Shown here one piece after another: positions 17,708 through 25,591 of a DNA stretch of 62,845 bases (its first letter is position 1; every line of letters begins with the position of its first letter). The notes under the pieces were generated by a model that did not search any database, had not been told where the DNA came from, and saw only the letters and a program-made list of their open reading frames with translations. Position numbers and translations under genes: made by a program. The DNA is from Bacillus sp. BA3 (GTDB taxonomy: Bacteria > Bacillota > Bacilli > Bacillales > DSM-1321): positions 1 through 62,845 of the forward strand of contig PIZR01000014.1 of NCBI GenBank assembly GCA_002835675.1, in the 5' to 3' direction.

Positions 17708-18241
17708 ATGGAAAAGAATTGGTATGTAGTTCACACCTATTCAGGTTATGAGAACAAAGTTAAGGCTAACTTGGAAAAACGTGTTGAAACTATGGGGATG
17801 GAAGATAAGATCTTTCGCGTAGTAGTTCCAGAAGAAGAAGAAACAGAAGTGAAAGATGGCAAAAAGAAAGTGACCAAAAAGAAAGTATTCCCAGGATATG
17901 TATTGGTTGAGATCATCATGACTGATGATTCATGGTATGTTGTCCGGAATACGCCTGGAGTAACAGGTTTCGTAGGTTCATCTGGAGCTGGGTCAAAACC
18001 GACTGCATTGCTGCCGGAAGAAATTGAAGTCGTTCTTAAGCGAATGGGCGTAGATGAAAGCAAAATCGAGGTTGATTTTGAAATCGGTGATACGGTTCAA
18101 GTTAAGGAAGGACCATTTGCAACCTTTGCAGGACCTATTGAAGAACTTGATAAAGATAAAGGTAAAGTAAGGGTTCTAGTCAATATGTTCGGCCGTGATA
18201 CACCGGTTGAACTTGATTTTAATCAAGTGGAAAAATTATAA
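17708..18241 (+). CDS. nusG: NusG, transcription elongation factor
   Basis: NusG (177 aa) binds the clamp helices of RNA polymerase and links it to ribosomes, or in Bacillus stimulates pausing. The NGN domain is residues 1-110 (WYVVHTYSGYENKVKANLE at 4-22 and the conserved PGVTGFVGS). The C-terminal KOW domain is about 124-177 (GDTVQVKEGPFATFAG). GGGAGGGAAGG is upstream. It is followed by a promoter for rplK. Confidence 0.97.
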   Translation: MEKNWYVVHTYSGYENKVKANLEKRVETMGMEDKIFRVVVPEEEETEVKDGKKKVTKKKVFPGYVLVEIIMTDDSWYVVRNTPGVTGFVGSSGAGSKPTALLPEEIEVVLKRMGVDESKIEVDFEIGDTVQVKEGPFATFAGPIEELDKDKGKVRVLVNMFGRDTPVELDFNQVEKL

Positions 18242-18253
18242 ACGGAAAAAAAC

Positions 18254-18282
18254 TTGAAATTGCCTTTTGAAAGTGGTAAAAT
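18254..18282 (+). promoter_or_regulatory. sigma-A promoter of rplK-rplA
   Basis: TTGAAA (18254-18259), a 17-bp spacer, then TAAAAT (18277-18282), placed about 130 bp upstream of the rplK start. The long 5' leader leaves room for L1-mediated control. Confidence 0.75.
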
Positions 18283-18415
18283 TTCAAAGGTCAGTATGTT
18301 TCAATTTTTAGGCCTCAACGATACAAGCATTCTTTATTAATATATAAAGAATTCAAGATGAGTGGGAGGGTATTACCCTATTACCACATCACGGACTTAT
18401 AAGGAGGTGTGTCTC

Positions 18416-18841
18416 GTGGCTAAAAAAGTAATTAAAATGGTTAAATTGCAAATTCCTGCTGGTAAAGCGAATCCGGCACCGCCAGTCGGTCCTGCATTAG
18501 GTCAAGCTGGTGTAAACATCATGGGATTCTGTAAGGAGTTCAACGCTCGTACAGCAGATCAAGCTGGTCTAATTATTCCTGTTGAAATCACGGTATTTGA
18601 AGACCGTTCATTTACATTCATTACAAAAACTCCACCGGCTGCAGTATTGCTTAAGAAAGTAGCTGGTATCGAGTCTGGTTCTGGTGAACCTAACCGTAAT
18701 AAAGTTGCTACAGTCAAGCGTGATCAAGTGCGCGAGATTGCTGAAACTAAAATGCCTGACCTAAACGCTGCAAGCGTTGAAGCTGCAATGCGTATGGTTG
18801 AAGGTACTGCTCGCAGCATGGGTATTGTCATCGAAGACTAA
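18416..18841 (+). CDS. rplK: 50S ribosomal protein L11
   Basis: L11 (141 aa, exactly the family length) forms the stalk base and GTPase-associated centre. The N-terminal domain has PPVGPALGQAGVNIM near residue 22 and the C-terminal rRNA-binding domain has the conserved MPDLN motif. GTG 18416 is chosen because AAGGAGGTG lies upstream and it gives the standard VAKKV start. Confidence 0.97.
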   Translation: MAKKVIKMVKLQIPAGKANPAPPVGPALGQAGVNIMGFCKEFNARTADQAGLIIPVEITVFEDRSFTFITKTPPAAVLLKKVAGIESGSGEPNRNKVATVKRDQVREIAETKMPDLNAASVEAAMRMVEGTARSMGIVIED

Positions 18842-18945
18842 TCCATGTAATTGCTATTTGTTTCTACGGGGTTGCGATTGATACTCGCAACCTTTATTCG
18901 TGGGAGGTCATTCCGTTAAAACCACAATTTAGGAGGATTTATATC

Positions 18946-19638
18946 ATGGCTAAAAAAGGTAAAAAGTATCTTGAAGCAGCTAAGCTTGTAGAAGTATCTA
19001 AGGCTTATGCTGTAACTGAAGCAATCGAAGTTGCTAAAAAAGCAAACTTCGCAAAATTCGATGCGACTGTTGAAGTTGCTTTCCGTTTAGGCGTAGACCC
19101 TAAGAAAGCCGACCAACAAATTCGTGGAGCTGTTGTTCTTCCGAATGGTACTGGTAAAACTCAACGCGTATTAGTATTCGCAAAAGGCGAAAAAGCAAAA
19201 GAAGCGGAAGCTGCTGGTGCTGACTACGTTGGCGAATCTGACTACATCAACAAAATCCAACAAGGATGGTTCGAATTCGATGTAATCGTTGCGACTCCAG
19301 ACATGATGGGTGAAGTTGGTAAACTTGGCCGTGTATTAGGACCTAAAGGTTTAATGCCTAACCCTAAAACTGGCACAGTAACTTTCGATGTAACGAAAGC
19401 TGTTAATGAAATCAAAGCTGGTAAAGTTGAGTACCGCGTAGATAAAGCTGGTAACATCCACGCTCCAATCGGTAAAGTATCTTTCGAAGATGCTAAACTA
19501 GTGGAAAACTTCACTACTATCTATGATACATTATTGAAAGTTAAACCTGCGGCTGCTAAAGGAACTTACATGAAAAACGTTTCTGTAACAACTACAATGG
19601 GCCCTGGTGTGAAAGTTGATCCTTCTTCTTTCAAATAA
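18946..19638 (+). CDS. rplA: 50S ribosomal protein L1
   Basis: L1 (230 aa) builds the mobile L1 stalk that moves E-site tRNA and is a translational repressor of its own operon in many bacteria. The two-domain fold is visible, with the conserved LGPKGLMPNPKTGTV near 125 and the C-terminal TTTMGPGVKVD. A hairpin between rplK and rplA (GGTTGCGA/TCGCAACC, 18870-18892) has no long T-run and is probably not a full terminator. Confidence 0.97.
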   Translation: MAKKGKKYLEAAKLVEVSKAYAVTEAIEVAKKANFAKFDATVEVAFRLGVDPKKADQQIRGAVVLPNGTGKTQRVLVFAKGEKAKEAEAAGADYVGESDYINKIQQGWFEFDVIVATPDMMGEVGKLGRVLGPKGLMPNPKTGTVTFDVTKAVNEIKAGKVEYRVDKAGNIHAPIGKVSFEDAKLVENFTTIYDTLLKVKPAAAKGTYMKNVSVTTTMGPGVKVDPSSFK

Positions 19639-19642
19639 ATAA

Positions 19643-19672
19643 TTGACATACCAAAACTATTATTGTTATAAT
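19643..19672 (+). promoter_or_regulatory. sigma-A promoter of rplJ-rplL
   Basis: Consensus TTGACA (19643-19648) and consensus TATAAT (19667-19672) with an 18-bp spacer, immediately after the rplA stop. It is one of the strongest-looking promoters in the window. Confidence 0.85.
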
Positions 19673-19704
19673 AAGTTTTGTTGTGAATAAATGAATACTA
19701 TTTG

Positions 19705-19829
19705 TACCGTAGACAGTAGGTGCTCATTACGAGCTTAATTCCCTGCCGAGGTAATTCGATAATAATAGTCCTGGACTATGACTTTTGAAATTACTGCCTT
19801 CATGTCTGCAATAGAGATGAAGGCTTTTT
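19705..19829 (+). promoter_or_regulatory. L10-type ribosomal protein leader with terminator
   Basis: The 5' leader of rplJ is structured and ends in GCCTTCAT (19796-19803) pairing with ATGAAGGC (19817-19824), then TTTTT. Its position, the CCTGCCGAGGTAATTC segment and the terminator match the known Bacillus L10 leader, which binds the L10(L12)4 complex and attenuates its own operon. Confidence 0.8.
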
Positions 19830-19878
19830 CTTTGAAACGGTATAAATGTTTTCAAGCAAATCTACAGGAGGTGTAAGG

Positions 19879-20379
19879 ATGAACGCAATTATTGAACAAA
19901 AGCAAAAAATCGTTGCTGAGATTTCTGATAAGTTAACTTCAAGCCAATCAACAGTAGTTGTTGACTACCGTGGATTGACTGTTGCTGAAGTAACAGAACT
20001 TCGTAAGCAACTTCGTGAAGCTGGCGTTGAGTTTAAAGTTTACAAAAACTCAATGACTCGCCGTGCTGCTGAAAGTGCTGAACTTAGCGCTTTAAACGAA
20101 GCATTAACAGGTCCAAACGCAATTGCATTCTCAACTGAAGATGTTATTGCGCCAGCAAAAATCCTTAACGATTTTGCGAAAAAACATGAAGCTTTAGAAA
20201 TCAAAGCTGGAGTTATCGAAGGAAATGTTGCAACTGCTGAAGAAATTAAAGCTCTTGCAGAACTACCTTCACGCGAAGGCCTACTTTCAATGCTACTCAG
20301 CGTGCTACAAGCACCTATGCGCGGACTGGCTCTTGCTACAAAAGCTGTTGCAGAGCAAAAAGAAGAACAAGGCGCGTAA
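19879..20379 (+). CDS. rplJ: 50S ribosomal protein L10
   Basis: L10 (166 aa) anchors the L7/L12 dimers on the stalk. The N-terminal rRNA-binding domain shows VVDYRGLTVAEVTELRKQLR near residue 28, and the C-terminal helix that binds L12 dimers is about 130-166. ATG 19879 follows AGGAGGTG; an in-frame ATG at 19846 would add 11 residues encoded in the leader and is rejected. Confidence 0.96.
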   Translation: MNAIIEQKQKIVAEISDKLTSSQSTVVVDYRGLTVAEVTELRKQLREAGVEFKVYKNSMTRRAAESAELSALNEALTGPNAIAFSTEDVIAPAKILNDFAKKHEALEIKAGVIEGNVATAEEIKALAELPSREGLLSMLLSVLQAPMRGLALATKAVAEQKEEQGA

Positions 20380-20438
20380 GCTGACCGCTTATGCCTGCTG
20401 ATTCAAAAAAAACCAACCATTTCGAGGAGGAAATAAAA

Positions 20439-20798
20439 ATGACTAAAGATCAAATCATTGAAGCAGTTAAAAATATGACTGTTTTAGAATTAAACGACCT
20501 TGTAAAAGCAATCGAAGAAGAATTCGGCGTAACTGCTGCTGCACCTGTAGCTGTAGCTGCTGCTGGTGGCGCTGCTGCTGAAGAAAAAACTGAGTTTGAT
20601 GTAATCCTTACATCTGCTGGAGATCAAAAAATCAAAGTTATCAAAGCTGTACGTGAAGTTACAGGTCTTGGACTTAAAGAAGCAAAAGAACTTGTTGACA
20701 ACACTCCAAAAGCAATCAAAGAAGCTGCTTCTAAAGAAGAAGCTGAAGAAATCAAAGCTAAACTTGAAGAAGTTGGAGCTGGCGTTGAAGTTAAGTAA
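20439..20798 (+). CDS. rplL: 50S ribosomal protein L7/L12
   Basis: L7/L12 (119 aa) is the multicopy stalk protein that recruits translation GTPases. The N-terminal dimerisation helix pair, an Ala/Gly-rich hinge (AAAPVAVAAAGGAAA near 35), and the C-terminal domain with GLGLKEAKELVD are all visible. ATG 20439 follows GAGGAGG. A strong terminator follows. Confidence 0.97.
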   Translation: MTKDQIIEAVKNMTVLELNDLVKAIEEEFGVTAAAPVAVAAAGGAAAEEKTEFDVILTSAGDQKIKVIKAVREVTGLGLKEAKELVDNTPKAIKEAASKEEAEEIKAKLEEVGAGVEVK

Positions 20799-20812
20799 TC
20801 TTGCATAAACAA

Positions 20813-20843
20813 AAAGCTCGCTATCACTGGCGGGCTTTTTTTC
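20813..20843 (+). terminator. terminator after rplL
   Basis: AGCTCGC (20815-20821) pairs with GCGGGCT (20830-20836, one G-U) and is followed by seven T residues. Confidence 0.85.
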
Positions 20844-20987
20844 TTCATTTTTAAAGAAATGACGGAAATTAGCCGTTAATGGTTTGATAACGAGGACTTC
20901 GTTATTCCGACATTCCGGCATGCAAGCATCCATTCTTCAATTCTCTTCTCTCATTAAATCTTCAATATTCCTTTCTGATAGGGGGAG

Positions 20988-21599
20988 ATGACTCTGACAG
21001 AGCATTACTACTCACAAAAACCGGATGTCGTAAGCAATCCGAAATTTTGGGATTTCACATTAAAGGGACGTACATTTCGCTTCAAAAGTGATAATGGTGT
21101 TTTTTCGAAAAAGGAAGTTGATTTCGGATCGCGTCTTTTGGTTGAGAGTTTTAACCTTAATGAGGCTGTGGAAGGAAATATTCTCGATGTTGGTTGCGGT
21201 TATGGACCAATTGGAATATCGATTGCGGCAGCTTATCCCGATAGAGCGATAGAAATGATTGATATAAATAGCCGGGCAGTTGAATTGTCAAAAGAGAATG
21301 CTGCATCTAATGGGATCGCAAACGTGAAGATTTACGAAAGTGATCGTTTTGACAAAGTTGCCTCCAATCAATTCGCAGCGATTCTTACGAACCCTCCCAT
21401 TCGCGCAGGTAAAAGTGTAGTCCACGAAATTTTAGAAGAAAGCTATCGCAGTTTGGTAGCTGGTGGAGAATTATGGGTTGTCATTCAAAAAAAACAAGGA
21501 GCTCCATCCGCAATGGATAAAATGGAGCAATTATTTGGAAATGTTGAAGTGCCCGTTAAGAAAAAGGGATACTATATACTATTATCCAAAAAGGTTTGA
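20988..21599 (+). CDS. RsmC-like class I methyltransferase (YbxB)
   Basis: This 203-aa protein is a single-domain SAM-dependent methyltransferase of the RsmC/MTS family, which methylate guanine in 16S rRNA. The SAM motif I is ILDVGCGYGPIG near residue 65, and the NPPIRAGK motif near 136 is the catalytic NPPx loop of N2-guanine methyltransferases. The exact rRNA target in Bacillus is not known to me. It lies between rplL and rpoB as ybxB does in B. subtilis. The ATG follows GGGGGAG. Confidence 0.88.
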   Translation: MTLTEHYYSQKPDVVSNPKFWDFTLKGRTFRFKSDNGVFSKKEVDFGSRLLVESFNLNEAVEGNILDVGCGYGPIGISIAAAYPDRAIEMIDINSRAVELSKENAASNGIANVKIYESDRFDKVASNQFAAILTNPPIRAGKSVVHEILEESYRSLVAGGELWVVIQKKQGAPSAMDKMEQLFGNVEVPVKKKGYYILLSKKV

Positions 21600-21624
21600 C
21601 TCTAAATTTTCGCTATGTTAGTAT
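21596..21624 (+). promoter_or_regulatory. candidate sigma-A promoter of rpoB
   Basis: TTGACT (21596-21601) overlaps the stop codon of the upstream methyltransferase gene. After 17 bp comes TAGTAT (21619-21624). A second TATAAT at 21678-21683 lacks a good -35. Confidence 0.6.
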
Positions 21625-21737
21625 TATAAAATGCATATATATAATTCCGTAACTATGCAATTTTTATACCATTGGTGTATAATCAATGGATAATATGGGA
21701 AAAATATATAAATAATAGTTCGTTTTATGAGAAATAG

Positions 21738-21768
21738 TGGTTTTTAAAATAAAAACCATTTTCTTTTT
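21738..21768 (+). terminator. A/T-rich terminator or attenuator in the rpoB leader
   Basis: TGGTTTTT (21738-21745) pairs with AAAAACCA (21751-21758) and leads into TTTTCTTTTTG. It lies 70 nt before the rpoB start, so it could end upstream transcripts or attenuate rpoBC. Confidence 0.6.
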
Positions 21769-21837
21769 GTCTATGGAAATGATTCCTTTTCCGAGGCAAA
21801 TGGATCCTTATAACGCTTGATTTAAGGGGTGAATCAG

Positions 21838-24800
21838 TTGACAGGTCAACTTGTTCAGTATGGACGACACCGCCAACGTAGAAGTTATGCAAGAATCAGT
21901 GAGGTTTTGGACCTTCCGAATCTGATTGAAATTCAAACAGCTTCTTATCAATGGTTTCTAGATGTAGGTTTAAAGGAAATGTTCCAGGATATTTCTCCTA
22001 TTGAGGATTTTACAGGTAATTTATCGTTAGAATTCATCGATTACAGCTTAGCTGAGCCGAAGTATTCTGTGGAAGAAACAAAAGAACGCGATGTTACGTA
22101 TTCTGCACCACTTCGTGTGAAAGTGCGCCTTGTTAACAAAGAAACAGGGGAAGTGAAAGACCAGGATGTATTTATGGGTGACTTCCCGCTGATGACTGAA
22201 ACAGGTACATTCGTCATCAATGGTGCTGAACGGGTAATTGTATCCCAATTAGTGCGCTCACCGAGTGTTTACTACAATGGGAAAATGGATAAAAACGGTA
22301 AGCTTGGATTCTCTGCGACCGTTATTCCTAACCGTGGCGCATGGCTCGAATATGAAACAGACGCCAAGGATGTTGTGTATGTTCGAATCGACCGCACCAG
22401 GAAATTACCGATCACGGTATTGATGCGTGCCCTTGGATTCGGAACAGATCAAGAAATCATCGATTTGATCGGAGACAACGAATACCTTCGCAACACTCTT
22501 GAAAAGGATAACACCGAGAGTGTGGAAAAAGCATTACTGGAAATCTATGAGCGTCTACGCCCAGGTGAACCGCCTACTGTCGAAAACGCGAAAAGTCTTT
22601 TAGTATCACGCTTTTTTGATCCAAAACGTTATGATTTAGCTAATGTAGGCCGTTATAAAATAAACAAAAAACTGCATATCAAGAACCGTTTATTCGGACA
22701 ACGTATTGCAGAGACTTTGATTGATCCTGAAACAGGTGAAATCATCGTTGAAAAAGGTACTTTGCTTGATCGTCGGACCCTTGATAGGATTCTGCCTCAT
22801 ATCGAAGCTGGAATCGGCTTCAAGACATTCCATCCATCAGGCGGTGTAGTGGAGGAGGAAACTCTTCTTCAACCTATTAAAGTGTTTGCACCAAACGATG
22901 CTGAAGGCGAAAAAGTGATCAATATCATCGGTAATGCCTATGTGACCGATCAGGTCAAAAACATTACACCGGCTGATATCATTTCTTCCATAAGTTATTT
23001 CTTTAACTTATTGCATGGTGTGGGAATCACGGATGACATTGACCATTTAGGTAACCGTCGTCTGCGTTCCGTTGGTGAATTGCTGCAAAACCAATTTAGA
23101 ATTGGTTTATCCCGTATGGAGCGTGTTGTTCGTGAAAGAATGTCCATTCAGGATACGAATACAATCACTCCGCAGCAACTAATCAACATTCGCCCGGTCA
23201 TTGCATCAATTAAAGAGTTCTTTGGAAGCTCGCAGCTTTCCCAATTCATGGATCAAACGAACCCTTTGGCTGAATTGACGCATAAACGTCGTCTATCTGC
23301 ATTGGGACCTGGTGGTCTGACACGTGAGCGTGCTGGCTTTGAAGTACGTGACGTTCATTATTCCCACTATGGCCGCATGTGTCCGATTGAAACGCCTGAG
23401 GGACCGAATATTGGATTGATTAACTCGTTATCCAGTTTTGCAAAGGTTAACCCATATGGCTTCATTGAAACACCATACCGTCGTGTGGACCCTGAAACAG
23501 GTAAAATTACAAGCCAAATCGATTACTTAACAGCTGATGAGGAAGATAATTATGTAGTTGCCCAAGCGAATGTACGACTGTCAGATGACGGCTCATTCCT
23601 TGATAATGATGTTGTTGCACGTTTCCGCGGTGAAAACACCGTTGTTCCGCGTGATCGCGTAGATTACATGGATGTATCTCCTAAACAAGTTGTATCAGCT
23701 GCGACTGCATGTATTCCTTTCTTGGAAAACGATGACTCCAACCGTGCCCTTATGGGAGCGAACATGCAACGTCAAGCAGTTCCTTTGCTTCAACCGGAAG
23801 CCCCTCGAGTCGGAACGGGTATGGAGTATGTTTCAGCGAAAGACTCCGGTGCTGCTGTAATCTGTAAACACCCTGGTATCGTAGAGCACGTTGAATCACG
23901 TGAAGTATGGGTACGTAGGGTAAGTGAAGTAGATGGACAGCAAGTAAAAGGAAATCTTGATAAATATCGTCTATTAAAATTCATTCGTTCCAACCAAGGA
24001 ACGTGCTATAATCAACGCCCTATCGTCAGTGTTGGCGACAACGTCGTAAAAGGTGAAATTCTTGCTGATGGTCCTTCAATGGAAAAAGGTGAGTTGGCAC
24101 TTGGACGTAACGTATTGGTTGCCTTCATGACATGGGATGGATATAACTATGAAGATGCCATCATCATGAGTGAACGATTGGTTAAAGATGATGTGTACAC
24201 TTCCATTCATATTGAAGAATATGAATCTGAATCACGCGATACAAAATTAGGGCCTGAAGAAATCACCCGCGATATCCCTAACGTAGGGGAAGATGCGCTT
24301 CGTAATCTTGATGAGCGCGGAATTATCCGTGTGGGTGCTGAAGTGAAAGACGGAGACCTCCTCGTTGGTAAAGTAACGCCTAAAGGTGTAACGGAACTGA
24401 CTGCCGAGGAACGTCTATTACATGCAATCTTCGGTGAAAAAGCACGTGAAGTAAGGGATACATCACTTCGTGTACCTCACGGCGGCGGAGGAATCGTTCT
24501 TGATGTTAAAGTATTCAACAGAGAAGACGGCGATGAACTGCCTCCTGGTGTAAACCAACTCGCGCGTGTATATATCGTTCAAAAACGTAAAATCCATGAA
24601 GGCGATAAAATGGCTGGACGACATGGTAATAAAGGGGTAATCTCCAGGATTCTTCCTGAAGAAGATATGCCTTATTTACCGGATGGCACTCCAGTCGACA
24701 TCATGTTAAACCCATTGGGTGTACCTTCACGTATGAACATCGGTCAGGTGCTGGAGCTTCACTTAGGTATGGCTGCACGCGCACTTGGCATCCATGTGGC

Positions 24801-25407
24801 ATCTCCTGTATTCGATGGCGCTACTGAGGAAGATGTTTGGGGTACGATTGAAGAAGCCGGGATGTCCCGTGATGCAAAAACCGTCCTTTATGATGGCCGT
24901 TCAGGTGAAGCGTTCGATAACCGTGTATCAGTTGGTGTCATGTATATGATCAAACTGGCACATATGGTCGATGATAAACTTCATGCACGTTCAACTGGTC
25001 CTTACTCCCTTGTTACGCAGCAACCACTTGGTGGTAAAGCGCAATTTGGTGGTCAGCGTTTCGGTGAGATGGAAGTATGGGCACTTGAAGCTTATGGTGC
25101 TGCTTATACATTACAAGAAATCCTAACCGTTAAATCAGATGATGTCGTGGGTCGTGTGAAAACGTACGAAGCGATTGTCAAAGGTGAAAATGTCCCTGAA
25201 CCAGGCGTTCCTGAGTCCTTCAAAGTATTGATTAAGGAGCTTCAAAGTTTAGGATTGGATGTTAAAATCCTCAATGCCGAAGATCGTGAAATCGAAATGC
25301 GTGATTTGGAAGATGAAGATGAAGCCAACCAAGCAGACAAATTAAGCCTTGATTCAGAAACTAAAGATATGGTTGCTTCCGAAGTAGGGGCACCTGTCAA
25401 AGAATAA
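21838..25407 (+). CDS. rpoB: RNA polymerase beta subunit
   Basis: RpoB (1189 aa) forms one pincer of RNA polymerase and most of the rifampicin pocket. The rifampicin region reads GSSQLSQFMDQTNP, then LTHKRRLSALGPGG, with the Asp, His and Ser positions that mutate to resistance all wild type. Other landmarks are the GDKMAGRHGNKG active-site block and the C-terminal clamp segment KAQFGGQRFGEME. The start is TTG 21838 behind AAGGGGTGA, matching the B. subtilis start MTGQLVQYG; the GTG at 21829 overlaps the ribosome binding site. Confidence 0.98.
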   Translation: MTGQLVQYGRHRQRRSYARISEVLDLPNLIEIQTASYQWFLDVGLKEMFQDISPIEDFTGNLSLEFIDYSLAEPKYSVEETKERDVTYSAPLRVKVRLVNKETGEVKDQDVFMGDFPLMTETGTFVINGAERVIVSQLVRSPSVYYNGKMDKNGKLGFSATVIPNRGAWLEYETDAKDVVYVRIDRTRKLPITVLMRALGFGTDQEIIDLIGDNEYLRNTLEKDNTESVEKALLEIYERLRPGEPPTVENAKSLLVSRFFDPKRYDLANVGRYKINKKLHIKNRLFGQRIAETLIDPETGEIIVEKGTLLDRRTLDRILPHIEAGIGFKTFHPSGGVVEEETLLQPIKVFAPNDAEGEKVINIIGNAYVTDQVKNITPADIISSISYFFNLLHGVGITDDIDHLGNRRLRSVGELLQNQFRIGLSRMERVVRERMSIQDTNTITPQQLINIRPVIASIKEFFGSSQLSQFMDQTNPLAELTHKRRLSALGPGGLTRERAGFEVRDVHYSHYGRMCPIETPEGPNIGLINSLSSFAKVNPYGFIETPYRRVDPETGKITSQIDYLTADEEDNYVVAQANVRLSDDGSFLDNDVVARFRGENTVVPRDRVDYMDVSPKQVVSAATACIPFLENDDSNRALMGANMQRQAVPLLQPEAPRVGTGMEYVSAKDSGAAVICKHPGIVEHVESREVWVRRVSEVDGQQVKGNLDKYRLLKFIRSNQGTCYNQRPIVSVGDNVVKGEILADGPSMEKGELALGRNVLVAFMTWDGYNYEDAIIMSERLVKDDVYTSIHIEEYESESRDTKLGPEEITRDIPNVGEDALRNLDERGIIRVGAEVKDGDLLVGKVTPKGVTELTAEERLLHAIFGEKAREVRDTSLRVPHGGGGIVLDVKVFNREDGDELPPGVNQLARVYIVQKRKIHEGDKMAGRHGNKGVISRILPEEDMPYLPDGTPVDIMLNPLGVPSRMNIGQVLELHLGMAARALGIHVASPVFDGATEEDVWGTIEEAGMSRDAKTVLYDGRSGEAFDNRVSVGVMYMIKLAHMVDDKLHARSTGPYSLVTQQPLGGKAQFGGQRFGEMEVWALEAYGAAYTLQEILTVKSDDVVGRVKTYEAIVKGENVPEPGVPESFKVLIKELQSLGLDVKILNAEDREIEMRDLEDEDEANQADKLSLDSETKDMVASEVGAPVKE

Positions 25408-25442
25408 AATTAAATATAAACATATCTAGTTATATATCACCC

Positions 25443-25553
25443 GCTCTGACTGGCAGCAAGATGTTCATTTGAAGATCATGCTGCCTTGTTAGAGCCTTAT
25501 TGATTCAATCAACCATCATCCGGTGTAAGATTGCCTGATATTTGACGGCAATC
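25443..25553 (+). other. two hairpins in the rpoB-rpoC intergenic region
   Basis: GGCAGCA (25452-25458) pairs with TGCTGCC (25479-25485), flanked by GCTCT/AGAGC (25443-25447 with 25491-25495). GATTGCC (25529-25535) pairs with GGCAATC (25547-25553). Neither has a T-tract, so they look like RNA structure and not terminators. The rest of the 184-bp gap holds no gene. Confidence 0.6.
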
Positions 25554-25591
25554 AAGGGTTAAACCTGGAGATTAAAAGGGAGGTAGGCCCC

